Source: Chimonanthus salicifolius (lineage: Eukaryota; Streptophyta; Magnoliopsida; Laurales; Calycanthaceae). From it: DNA of 64,000 bases. Under the pieces are notes generated by a model. The model saw only the letters and a program-made list of their open reading frames with translations. It was not told the origin of the DNA and did not search any database. Positions 44,774 through 56,320 of the stretch are shown piece after piece. Numbering within the stretch: the first letter of the stretch is position 1; each line of letters begins with the position of its first letter. A program made the position numbers and the translations under genes. The stretch covers positions 35,458,170 to 35,522,169 of the forward strand of contig CM023533.1 of assembly GCA_013350335.1 (NCBI GenBank). Direction: 5' to 3'.

Positions 44774-45600
44774 GTGGGGTTCGGCCATACATTATGGCCG
44801 AACCTCACCTCTTTGGTTTTAGTTCCCTTTTTGCTCATTTAACTTAAGTCCAAAGATCATATCACTTCTCATTCATTTAATCTAACATACATAAACATTC
44901 ATTTAATCTAACATACATAAATCCTAAGTCCATCAAACCTTCCTCATGGGGTTCGGCCATACACCATGGCCGAACCCATGGTCCATTATTTCCACTTAAT
45001 TACAATATTGTCATTCTTCTATCACCTTATGTTTAGGTTCCAAAGCATAGGTCCATTCATTTATTTAATCATGCATAGCATAAAACCCTAATAGATCCCT
45101 CGATTCTTTAATTTGATCCTTTATTCATTTTGATATATTAGATCCATAATTGACCCAAAAAATTGCTTCATGGGGTTCGGCCATACACCATGGCCGAACC
45201 CTATGATGTCTAACTTTCCAATTTCTCCACTGCATCCATTACCATTTTCAAGTCCATAAAATAAACCCTAGTGGGGTTCGGCCATACACCATGGCCGAAC
45301 CTCACTCATTTGACTTTGGTCCCCTTTTTAATCCTTGATCTTCCACCTGTTTCATACATGGTTCATGCTTAGCATCTTAGCCATAATAAAATTAGGCATG
45401 GCCGAACCATGTCCTTACCCATATATCCATTTTAAACCCTTTTAAAACATTCATAACATTCCATAGTTTTCATCCCTCAAAAACCCATAAAATAACCAAT
45501 GTCTTTCCATGGGGTTCGGCCATATGGTTCATCCTTCCATTAAATTACTATATTCATCCCCTAATTTTTCTTCCATGGGGTTCCGCCATGGTGGTTCCTT
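44774..45600. repeat. GGTTCGGCCAT hairpins in the first solo LTR
   Basis: Four full inverted repeats GGTTCGGCCAT-(loop)-ATGGCCGAACC at about 44778, 44950, 45175 and 45275, plus half copies near 45394, 45515 and 45580. The stem is 11-13 bp and the loop 4-7 nt, often ACACC. Spacing is 100-220 bp. Confidence 0.88.
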
Positions 45601-46590
45601 TCTTTAAACAAAATTATCAAACCACCTAACGGTTCCGCGACTCCTCCGGTTTTCCTTTGCTCCGACTTGTTCTTCCGATCATTTCCTTCCTTAGCCTCTT
45701 TTGTATGTATTCCTCTTTCTACTTGATCTTTCACACAGCTGGCTGCCCTCTCCTTCTCTGCACACTGCTGAGAACTCCTTATTGATAGAGCACACAGCGT
45801 CAAGCCCTCCCTTGATTTGTGTATGCCGAGCGCCCCTTTTGTCTTACTGCTGCCTCTCTTTTATAATACTTCCAATTGGTCCTATCTTTAGAAGATGCCG
45901 AGACCCTTCAATTTAGCAATTCCCTAGTATTGCTCTTGACAAAGAAAAGGACTCCTTTTAAAGAAACTCCAGCGCATCATCGTGGATGTGCATATCTCAT
46001 ATACAGCCAAGCAACTTATATTTAATTTTAGACATCTTCTTTATTTGGATTAGGCAATCAGATGTCATTGCCTAATCCCAACTCATCTATGCGTGTTGCC
46101 CATTTTAGGACAATCCTTGTTCGACTAAAACTCCTTGATTTTCTGAGAGGAAATCTCAGCCTTAGCTGTGGTGCATCGAGCCACAGTGTCAACAAGGACC
46201 CCTTTTTCTGTCTACCGTGTAACCATAAACAACCGTCCTTAGTGCTCCTTTTGTGTATGTGTGTGTCCTCGTCCCTTATTTATAGATATATTGCATTACC
46301 ATTTTAATTCAGCCCCAATTAATTAGGCTTGAACTCACTTGGTGGTCCACCAAGTCAACCACGACCCATTGGGTCCCAGTTGGGCATTTTGACCCAAATA
46401 GCAACATTGACCCAATTAAATGCGCCTTACCCATTTACTTTAAATTGAACCTTATACTATAACCGTTGGGTTCTAATTGGGCCATTGACCCAACACCTTA
46501 CCCATCTAAGGTTCATATCCGTTAATTCACAATTAAAATAGCAAATCCCGTAAATATTGATAACATGGAATTCCGAAGTGTTACAGAAGG

Positions 46591-47486
46591 TAGCCTTACG
46601 CTAGGCTTCACGCCAAAAGAATCACTCCTAAATTATTTTCGTCAGAAGCAGTGGAAGAAAACTTCAATTTCATTCATCAATAAGTGTCAATCCCGTATGG
46701 AGGAGTTACATCACATATATAATGATTTAAAAACATGAAAAAGACCAAAATACCCTCAAATAAACAAATACCAAACTACCCATAATGATTAGAAAGCCCT
46801 AATTACATGTAAAATCACTAAATTTCCCCAAATAAAACCAACTATTGGACTAAACAAATGAACGAAAGAAAAAATACAATCATGAAAAGCTGGAAATCCT
46901 AAATCTAAATATAGAAACTTGCTAAATATGGAAACTCGTGTGGTGCTCCGCATCACAACAACACTTACAAGGACAAGATGTGTAACTGACATATGTTGGT
47001 AGCATACATTTGGTGCAAGGCATGGGGAAATCTCAGTCGGAACATGGATAAGTGGGAAGATATAATTCAAGAATTCAAAATATGGGACTTGCATTGAGAT
47101 TTTGGCACAAATGACGGGTTGAAACTTGGGAGGGGGAAATTGCTATTGCCAGTGGCAATGTTGGACCTAAGAAGGAAGGCGAGAATGGTGATGGAAGACA
47201 TTTGACTACTGTTTCAAAAGGATAGTGCTTCTACGTGTCTTTGTGGGAGTAGCAGGTGTAAAGGTGAGGTTGAGGTTTTCCATCCATTTTATCGCGACAT
47301 AATGCAAATTGTCATAAGATTTAAAATAGCTCTGTGGGTCTTTTGTAATTTAGTTTTTGGGAAATTTCTTGTCTACATCCAAAAGTATCATATTAATGTG
47401 TATTTTTGCGGGTCGCATTTTAAAAGGAGATATCTAATTGCCTCCTTTACTTAACAAATGTTTGAAAAGTTGAAAAATGTATGGGA
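46591..47486. other. No gene recognised
   Basis: Continuation of the DNA split by the solo LTR. No domain or terminal repeat recognised. Confidence 0.35.
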
Positions 47487-47718
47487 GAAATTGTAACACC
47501 CCAATCCATCCAACACAATATTGCCCGCTCTGGGCCCACAAGTGGGACCCACACGGCTTTGCATCGAGGGTCCACACAAGGAGAATCCTCAAAACGCGTT
47601 GTGCTTGATGGGAAGCAGTGCCAAGCTTATATACTAGCTCCAACTTCATCCCTCAGGCGACTTGGGACTTCCCAGGGAGCGCCCAACACCTCCCTGACTA
47701 TTTTTTCTCCATAGGCAA

Positions 47719-50700
47719 TGTAACGCCCGCCCCTTTTCACCATAAATCAGAGTCTATTTTTTTTTTTTTTTCCATAAAAGTGACAAAGGGCGCGGACGCC
47801 ACGACGCGAGTTAAGTCCGAGCTTCTAAAGCCCGGCCCTTAACTGGCCAACCCTACGCGTGCGTGGAGCCAAGTCCACGAGTACGGTTCACGCGTAGATG
47901 TAAGCTCAAGGAATATTACTTCTCAGTGCGGAATTAACAACAAAGACTATCCTACAGATTTGAGATAGCAAGGAAGATAACATTCATTTAAATTTCTATA
48001 ATACCTCAAAACCATAATGTCCCTAATAAAATCCCAAAACATAACCAGTAATCTAATTTATTACATTCCGACAAGCTAAGTTACTCAAATTACATTTTTC
48101 CAACATAAACTTAAAAAAACATAATGAATCTGCCTTCCCAAGCTACTAAGCATGACTCCCGTCCCGTCCTTCCGTTTCGCCACCTCCTGCGTCATCAGCT
48201 AAGGTAGAAGTAGGGCGTTAAAACACGCGCCCAGTAGGACTCCGAGTAGGGCTAGCACATGGATTAGTAATAACAAAGCATATAGAAGATATTATCTCAA
48301 AATTATGCCATTTGGTACAATGTAATGCAATGGGTGTTTTATGTCATGAATCCCACCCATCAATCTCATCTTCAACTCTACAATGTCCCTTTTTCCAACC
48401 ATCCATAGTATTCCAAATAGAATCCATACCATCATCGTACCATGACCCTCTTGATGCAAAAGCCTCATCAAGATGCAATCCACACTAGGCATTCCCCCCC
48501 TTGATGGAAGAACCATCATTAAGGTACATTAATAAATACAACATCCCCCTTGATGGAAAAACATCATCAAGGTATCATCATACATATGTGAAATGTCCCC
48601 ATGCTGTTTATCGGTCGCCCCGACGGAGCATGGACTCCGGTTTCATTTCATCATTTCCCTGTCATATCCCTCCCATGGCATGCATGAGATGTAGATGCCA
48701 TGTGCCATGTAAATATATGTAGTTCAATAGTAACACAAAAACCCATCTTAAAACAATTACTTGATTATCAAATAAATCAAAGGGAAAAACATCCCATAAT
48801 ATTTAATCCAAAATCCATCTTAAGACATTCACATGATTTCCAAAATAATTTAAAGGAAAACATCACAAGATACATAATCCAAAACTCATCTTAAAGGCAA
48901 CCACATGCTTTCCAAAATAAATTAAAGAAAACATCACCCAATCCATGGCTTACAAAAATGTAGGAATCCTACCTGATACCGACTTGCGTCCTTTTACATT
49001 TTTTCGCTCGACAAACCCGGTCGCCGATCGCGCACCGCCTGCGATGTCCAGTACCTTGTTACACACTAATCATTAGTCCATGTTTCAACCATTTATAAGC
49101 CCTTATGAAAAACCGGTCACCATTTAGGTTTTGTGGGTCCCACCTAATCCATTATGTATATATATTTTTTTTTAAGTATATATGCCTAAAATCAGCCACC
49201 CTAGGCTTTATTAACCACTTATAAGGTTATCACATTAGATCCCCTCATTCCATGATCAATCTCCATGGAATTCTTGAATTTGGCATTTAATTACGGTTTT
49301 GCCACTACCTCATTTTCCATGGTTAATCACCCATTTATGCATGCATGATTAAGTCCAAAATTGATTTTTAAACTTAGATCCCTAACTTAGGTTCATTTAT
49401 GACCCACCAAACTATTAAAACTTGTCATCTAATTAATCCAATTCCCATTGCTTAATCACATACATACACATTAACCTTAGACCTAAAAATGATCCACCAT
49501 TTGGGTCATGGATTCAAAATACCTAATTCATCAAATCCTCCGATGGGGTTTACCTTATGCATTTAACTTCAATGAGTGCATCACTCATTCATTCCCTTTG
49601 GAGGCCACAAACACCATCCATCATCCAATTTAACCCACTACAATGGGTTACAATTGGGCCATGGGTTCGGCCATACACCATGGCCGAACCCATGGTGTCC
49701 TTTCCCCATTTTCCATCCTTTTAAACCCATTTAAAATTTGTAAACATTACCATAGGGTTCGGCCATACACCATGGCCGAACCCATGGTTCATATTCCACT
49801 ATTTTTCCATGTCTCTTGGGGCCACACCATTACTCATTTAAAACTCTAAACTCATCCATACATTAATCCCTCTTTTCCATCCTCTAAACCCATCAATTGA
49901 TCCTTATTACATCACCATAGGGTTCGGCCATTCTCCATGGCCGAACCCATGGTTCATGGTCCAATATTTCTTTATGCCATTTTAGACCATTAACTTAGCC
50001 ACATTTGCATTGATTTAAACACATGCATAATTCTACATTTTAGCCCTTCAAGCATCCTAATTTGTGAGACTAAAATGCATCAACCCCAAGCTTAATTTAA
50101 TCACTCATAAGGTCATCTTAATTTAATCAAACTTTCCATCATCTAAACACAACATGGACTCAACCTTAGCTCATACAATGACCTACAAAATGGGTCATGG
50201 GTTCGGCCACACACCATGGCCGAACCCATGATGTCTTGTTCCCCATTTTCCTTGGATCCTTTGGCACATTTTAGATCTATCACAAGTCCTTTCATGAGAG
50301 ATTTACATCATGCATTTAAATCACCATTTTAAGGTATCATTTCATACTTTGGGTCCATCAAAATTATCAACATTTTCCCATTTATTTCTCCATAAACCAT
50401 AACCATTAAATCCACCATTATCACCATAGGGTTCGGCCATACACCATGGCCGAACCCATGGTTCACAATCCATCACTTTCTATGCCCTCCAATGCCATAA
50501 AATCCCTTTACATTTCCATCATAAAAGGCATTTTGAAACCTTTCCCACATTCACTCATTTACTACAATTCATTAACTTAACACCCTCATTGCTTTCCATT
50601 CTTAAAACCTTAACCAATTACATCAAAGACCAAATCATCCACCATGGGGTTCGGCCATACTACATGGCCGAACCCTATGGCCCATAATTTTATTCCAATT

Positions 50701-51975
50701 ACCCCATTCCATGCTTAATTTCATAATTTACATAATGCACATAACCCATTTAGTCATTTTCTTACCCTAACCCTAATTCACCCATTTAGGGTTTTCTCCA
50801 TCTTCCACCCTCTCATTTGATGGGTTTAAACTCCATTGCATAAAATTATCTATCCACCATTACATTAATACAAAATAAATTCCAATTCTTAAACCCTAAA
50901 ATCCAAAATTTCTTGTTTAAGAAATACTCACAATCCGACGTCTCCTCCGATTTCCGCCGCTCCCGTCGGTCTCCTTAGCCTCCTCTCTCCTTCCTCTTGA
51001 TCTTTAATAGGTCAAGAGGCTTGATCAATGGTGGCAACCCCCAACCTTAGGATCAGCCAAGTTAGGGTTTAAATTGAGAGAGGGAGAGGGAGAGGTGATG
51101 AGAGAGGAGATGGTAACCTTGACCTTAGAGTAATTTCCCTCCAAATTCCACTTCTTTCTTCTCTCCTCCTTAGCTCTCTTTCTCCCTTCACTTGAACATG
51201 GGACGGCAATGGAGGAGTGGGAGGGATGGAGTTAACAAAAAAATGAGAATAAGACACCAACAAAGTTCATCTCCATTTTTTACTTTACATTAATGACACC
51301 CACCAACCTTAAGATATTTTCTTAGATATTTAAAATGCTTTATGGTGGTGGTTATCTAAACCACCACCAAGCCAACGTGTTTCACTTGAGTTTGAGATGA
51401 GGTGAGTCTTCACCTCATGGCCCCACTTTGACCACTCTTAACTACCATTTTAAATAATTTAATTATTTAATTAATTAGATAATTAAATTAGGTTAATCCA
51501 TTGGTACTTAGCCTAAGTCCATTACTCCACCCATGGTTGACCAAATCAACCATGGTGGCCGGCCCCACCAAACCTTGGCCCACACGCCACCTCACTTGAT
51601 GAGGTGGAGGTGGGTCCCACTTGGCCACATCACCATTGTTTAATTCCAAATAACTTAGGTGATTTAAAATCATTGAATTCACTCTAAGTGGATTACCATT
51701 GGGCCTATGGCCCAATTACATTTCCATCTAGCCCATTTACCTTAGAGCATAACCATCTTGACCCATTGGGTCCCAAATGGGTATTTGACCCAATTTGACC
51801 ATTCTTGACCCATTTAAATAAATTTAAATCCAAACCATAGTCTATTGGGCCACACTTGGGCCTTTATCCAAATTTTGGCCCATTTACCATTTACTCCACC
51901 AATTTTCCAATTTTCATCCTTAAAATAAATAATATTCCCATTTATATTAATTAAAAAAAATTCCGGGCCCTTACA
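47719..51975 (+). mobile_element. 4.26-kb solo LTR (TGTAACGCCCGCCC family), nested
   Basis: Begins TGTAACGCCCGCCCC and ends CCGGGCCCTTACA, with the perfect duplication GGCAA at 47714-47718 and 51976-51980. It sits inside the TRIM LTR at 47492. It shares start, middle and hairpin modules with the LTR at 43648 but is 1.3 kb longer. No open frame encodes a recognisable protein. Minus-strand GA-rich text at 51060-51200 could be a leader. Confidence 0.92.
49660..50690. repeat. GGTTCGGCCAT hairpins in the second solo LTR
   Basis: Six full inverted repeats at about 49665, 49758, 49921, 50200, 50430 and 50648, each GGGTTCGGCCAT, a short loop (ACACC in most), then ATGGCCGAACCC. Flanks also match (CCATAGG before and CATGGTT after), so the duplicated unit is longer than the stem. 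Confidence 0.9.
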
Positions 51976-52017
51976 GGCAAAATGACCTTAAAGCCCCCCT
52001 CTAGGGCGGGTATTACA

Positions 52018-53619
52018 GAAGTCCTCAATATAACCCTCTTATTATGTCTAGTTTACATTCTATGCAAAAAATAAATCACCATGAGTGGCAGTTACCTTTG
52101 ACCCCATGTGGGGCCCACTGGGACTTGAATGCACACCCGTTTCTTCTCAAGACCCCCCCACCCCTCCCTATTGTATTTGTATCTATTTCAAGTTGATCTC
52201 ACTGTTGCATTAAAATTCCATTCAAGACTGACATTGTTCTGACCGTTAACTTTGGGACTTTGAAAATCACGACTTCTCAAAATCCAATAGATTTGATTTT
52301 TTATGAGAACTATCATCCTCAAACCTATGTATTGGTCCCCACAGGGCTCAGGGGCAACTATCACTCACTGAGGAAACTGATTCACATTCTGTTTACTTTG
52401 TATGTCTATTTTAAGAAAATTTCTTGTCATCATCTCAAAAGAAAAAAAAGAGTTTCAGCAATGGTGCTTGAGATTTTACCCCTATTATCTCATGAGTGGA
52501 TCTTCATTGTTCCTCTTCTAGTACTGGACTATCGTGGGGGAATGGGTCTCACCAAGGTGTTTGTGTAAAGGCCAATAGGCCTGGTTCTTACCCTAGCCCT
52601 GGTGTAAATGGGGCATCTAATTCTTGGTCAGATCTTCTAGCCTGCTTATCAGGGGAAGGCTTAGGATATGGTGGTGTCAGGGCTGTGCTGGATGGTGTCG
52701 CTGGCAATCTATTCTGCCCACCATATCATGGCTCAATGAATCTATAGTAATATTATTACGGTTGATAGTGTTTTTCGATTTTTCATAATAATACCACAAT
52801 AATAACAGACAATGTTGTTTCCTACGATGGTCTCCATGAGGCATCTGCACCAATGTTTGGTATTGAGCCCTATATCATTAATACCCAATCCAATCTGTCC
52901 GATCTTTATGATTAAGGTGATGACTTGCCTCCGACTAGTTCACATGGTCAAGTGTGATGCCCTTTCTTTTGCAGTTCATCTTCCTATATTATCAGTCAAT
53001 AGATGAGCCATCCCTTTTTCTTAATAGTAAAAATACAGTAGGTTCATTTGATTTATAATTTCTATTATGAAATTGATATGCCATGTGCAATATTACCAGT
53101 CAATTCTGACAGTAAGTTGGTGCTGATGACACTATTTTTTGCCAACCCACTGATAATCTTGAATAGAAAATCGCATCTACGATGGCTTAATTTGATCATG
53201 TTTTGCAGGCTGAAGGGAGATGTCTTTTATATTGTGGAGTCTGGAAGAGAGAGAGGTGGCTAAAGTGGCTATGACCCAGGGTAACCTTATGACTGTTAGA
53301 GTGAAAGTTGGTTTACCATACACATTATTGTTAAGTGCCATTGTTATATGTGCATGGAGATAAAACGTTCTTTTAGTAATTGAATTTTTTGTTGGGGACA
53401 GTCGGTTTTTATATTGTTGCAGTCGACAAATATTTAGTTTGCAATTATTACCCATGTTGAAATAGATTAAAGTTTAACAAAATGATGAGCATCTTTGGAA
53501 TTACCAGAAGCGATTCAGAATGATTTTACATATTACTTCAATTGGAGTCTCTCTCTCTCTCTGGTTAGATAAATTGTGACCTCCACCTGCAGCTTTAACA
53601 GAACTTGATACTCAATTAG
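52018..53619. other. No gene recognised; repeat shared with 61.4 kb
   Basis: 52090-52400 resembles 61370-61640: ATTTCAAGTTGATCTC, GAC..TTTGGGAC or TTTGGACCC near AAAATCA, TTTTTTATGAGAA.CATCAT and a CCACA..GG..CA block. An unnamed dispersed repeat. A Gly/Ser-rich frame at 52496-52747 and one at 52260-52568 lack known domains. Confidence 0.4.
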
Positions 53620-53624
53620 GCATA

Positions 53625-53772
53625 TATATTACGGGAGTCCTGAGTTCAATTCCTATTCCACCCAAAGGGTCATTTTTTGTAGAATTACCTGGTGTGTGTA
53701 AGTAGGAAGACTTGCACATACCTCAAAGATTAGTCGAGTGTTCTAAAAGACCCGAACACCTTGGTCATCAAT
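53625..53772 (+). mobile_element. SINE (Au-like)
   Basis: GTCCTGAGTTCAATTCC is a Pol III B-box-like segment. The 3' part CAAAGATTAGTCGAGTG and GACCCGAACACCTTGGT resembles the Au SINE 3' consensus (GGATTAGTCG...GCCCGGACACC.CGGTTA), recalled from the family. A reverse copy is at 59655. No clear poly-A. Confidence 0.55.
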
Positions 53773-53789
53773 GTATGTTTCTTTAATGT

Positions 53790-54063
53790 TAATGATGATA
53801 TTATATTTTTTATGGTTAATATTATTAATAAGAAAGGTCTCTAGGTGAGATAAAAAAAGCCAAAATACAGGGGGAAGAGAAACATCCAAGGCAGTGGTCG
53901 TAGCAGTAAAAGAGCACCCAATGCAGCAAATGGAGACCAGGCAAACAAAAGACAAAAAGGATATGCCACCCAGCTCTGCTTTGCTTAGGGAATCAGCAAC
54001 CTCAAGCTCTACCTGATTTCTGCATGCTGATTTTTGGGCTGTGAGATTTCTATCCTCTTTCAC
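53790..54063 (-). pseudogene. LINE 3' end: RNase H C-terminus and tail
   Basis: Minus strand: VELEVADSLSKAELGGISFL (the C-terminal motif NxVAdxLaKxG of LINE RNase H), then hydrophobic text and FLINNINHKKYNIII. The last comes from a TTATTAATAATATTAACC tail typical of LINE 3' UTRs. Only this end is present. Confidence 0.55.
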
Positions 54064-55640
54064 ACTGCTGGCTTTCAGGTAATGAGAATTTTTTAATCTA
54101 TGACCATTTTATTATAGGGCCCACCTGTAAAAGTGAGTGTGTTTTTGTTCTAATCAAAATGAGAACTGGATTTGACTTTGAATTAAAAACATTTAAACAA
54201 ATCCACTATTATACATTGGATTCCCACCCTAGTGGGCCTCATATGGCTCAGATAAGCATGAGTGATCATCCTATTAAATATAGTGTAGAGCACTTTACAA
54301 TTAAAATTTAGGTCTAAAGGCAATTTTTAGTCTATCAGATTTAGACATGTCAAAATTAATAGTGAGATGGTAGTTAATTTCAATTTTCAATATATTTAGA
54401 TTGGATGGTTAATAATCACTTTTTGGTCTTAAAAGTTTTATTGCTGAAATAATCTTAGTCATAATCAAATGTAAAATCTATTTTTTTAACAAATATTATA
54501 TGATTTTTTAACTTAAATTAAGTTTAAAGTATCCACTAAGGGTGAAACAGAAATGTAGGATTAAATTATCATCCGAACCCTTTCGTTCATTTTGAAGAGT
54601 TTAAAGGATGTGGTTTTGATGATTTAATTAAGATAATTCTTTATCTCATGGAAATGCGTAGACTTTTTTGATGAACCATTTAAATTGGTCCAAAATGGAC
54701 CAATAAATATTGTAAAATTTAAAATAAAGATGCTGTAGTCATTTTAATTAATTCATGAGCATGGTAAGGTAAAAGTATTACTTAATTTATCTTGGGGTTA
54801 CAAAAATTGGATCTTCATCATGTGACATGTTAGAGGGTTAGTGAGTCCTATTGTTTTAAAACCCTGCACTTGGAGCAACCCGTCTTAAAGGAAGGATAAG
54901 TTAAATAATGTTCAATTGGGTTGAGCCATAGTCAAATCCGTGCTATTAATATAATATTATAAATAATATTAAATTATTAATTAAGGTTATATCTTATAAA
55001 AATATTTTTTTCTCACAAACTCAATTGTAAATATTAAAAACTAATAATCTAAAAATCATATTATCAAAAGAACCAACATCTTCGTCTTCATTTTTTTCAT
55101 TTAAAGAAAACTAAGGGTTTTCAAGTGTCAAGGGTCACGAGTTTATTAGGAAAGCTGAGTTGATCTGCGGGTTGCAGAGGATTTTTAAGGGTTTTTAATA
55201 CAGAAGGGTCTTAAAATGATCCGACTCATATTTCAGCTGAGTCACGATTGACCCGCGGGTTGGTTGGGTTTGATAACATTGTTAGTCCTATCATACTCTA
55301 CTCAGAATTGTTAGTACCTTAAGGAAAAAAAAATTAAATTATCGTTAGTCATATGATAAAAATTCATTGAAATTAATAACTATCTCATCATTGATGTGGA
55401 AATATTTAAATCTGATGGTTAAAAGAATTATTTGGTTCTTACTTTTTTTTTCCAAAGGCATTCTATAACTCTATAATTAATATGTTAGCAACCTACTTAC
55501 CCAAATAATTTCAATATATAAAAATAATTTATGTTATTTTCCTAAATATATTATTTCAGCATTTTTTCCCTCAAACCAGGGAGCCGTGAAATATGGACGC
55601 TTGTTTCCTATCAAATTATATTTTTACCCTCAAACTTTCA
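54064..55640. other. No gene recognised
   Basis: Very AT-rich DNA. ACCCGCGGGTTGG at 55252 and GGGTTTGATAACATTG look like ends of small transposons but no partner was found. Confidence 0.35.
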
Positions 55641-55648
55641 GTTATGCC

Positions 55649-56312
55649 CAATGTTATCACGAAAATATCGGCAAAATAACTTTTGTGGGTTAAAACTCGA
55701 GGTTATCGCTTGCCGTTTTTAACAATAAATTCCCATTAAAATAGTGAGATTTTAGTATTTTATGAGTAAATTTGTGAGATTTTTACCTTTAAATTTTAGT
55801 TAAAAATGTTTAGGCTAGGGATATAAAATTTGGCTGATACGTATCGTATCGGGCAGATAAAAAAAAATTTGGTCGAATATCGGCTGATTTTTTCTTTTTT
55901 TTTCTTTAAAAAAAAAAAAATATCGGTTGTCGGCCCGGTCAATATCTCGGCCGATATTTATATATTTTTTTAAAAAACAGCCTTTTTTATTTTTTTAAAT
56001 GAATTTTTTCAAAAAAAAGCCACTGAGATTTTTTTTTTAAAAAAAAAAATTGAGGAGAGAAAAAATATCGGCCAGGCTGATTTTTTGACCCCTGATTTAG
56101 GCCAATATACATTTTATTTATTTATGAAATATCATCTATATTTTCAAACTTCGGCCACATTATTTATTTATTATATTTATTGTTATTATTTTTTAAATAT
56201 TATATTTTTTGAGAGATTTTTCTGTTAAATTTCTGATAAAAATTCAAGAGTTTGAAAATATTCCACTGTTAAAAAATGCCGTTATATCCCGAAAACAAGA
56301 TTTGTGACATTG
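55649..56312. mobile_element. hAT-like element (CAATGTTATC ends), hosting a nested one
   Basis: The perfect 8-bp duplication GTTATGCC (55641-55648 and 56313-56320) encloses 664 bp. The left end is CAATGTTATCAC; the right end, reversed, is CAATGTCACAAATC. The body has GTGAGATTTTTAC and AAATTTTAGT. Subtracting the nested 279-bp element and its 8-bp duplication leaves about 377 bp. No coding region. Confidence 0.88.
55816..56094. mobile_element. CAGGGG-type hAT MITE nested in another element
   Basis: The right end TTTTTTGACCCCTG and left end TAGGGATATAAAATTTGGC are imperfect inverted repeats. The flanking 8 bp are GTTTAGGC (55808-55815) and ATTTAGGC (56095-56102), 7 of 8 equal. It contains ATACGTATCGTATCGGGC and other TATCGGC words. 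The centre is T/A runs. Confidence 0.8.
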
Positions 56313-56320
56313 GTTATGCC

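Larger units (their letters stand above)
43648..46585 (+). mobile_element. 2.94-kb solo LTR (TGTAACGCCCGCCC family)
   Basis: Begins TGTAACGCCCGCCC, ends AAGTGTTACA, and is flanked by the perfect 5-bp duplication GAAGG (43643-43647 and 46586-46590). It shares with the LTR at 47719 a start block (GACG..ACGACGCGAG, TAAGTCCGA, CTTAACTGGCCAACC), a GTAGGGCGTTA block and GGCCGAACC hairpins. No internal coding region and no PBS, so it is what remains after recombination between two LTRs. LTR length suggests a Ty3/gypsy or similar large element; the lineage is not determinable without pol. Confidence 0.9.
47492..52017 (-). mobile_element. TRIM solo LTR split by a long solo LTR
   Basis: The left part (47492-47713) reads TGTAACACCCCAATCC, ATTGCCCGCTCTGGGCCCAC and GGCTTTGCATCG; the right part (51981-52017) ends GGGCGGGTATTACA. 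This is the TRIM LTR of the 10847 family. Without the nested LTR it is about 264 bp. The duplication is GAAAT/GAAGT (4 of 5), which suggests age. No PBS is attached, so it is a solo LTR. Confidence 0.8.

Noticed and set aside
44774..50690. CRISPR-like appearance of regularly spaced hairpins
   Set aside because: The spacing varies, the units are inverted repeats within plant LTRs, and the genome is eukaryotic.
52496..52747. Gly/Ser-rich 83-codon frame, possible retroelement gag
   Set aside because: No zinc knuckle or other gag signature could be seen.
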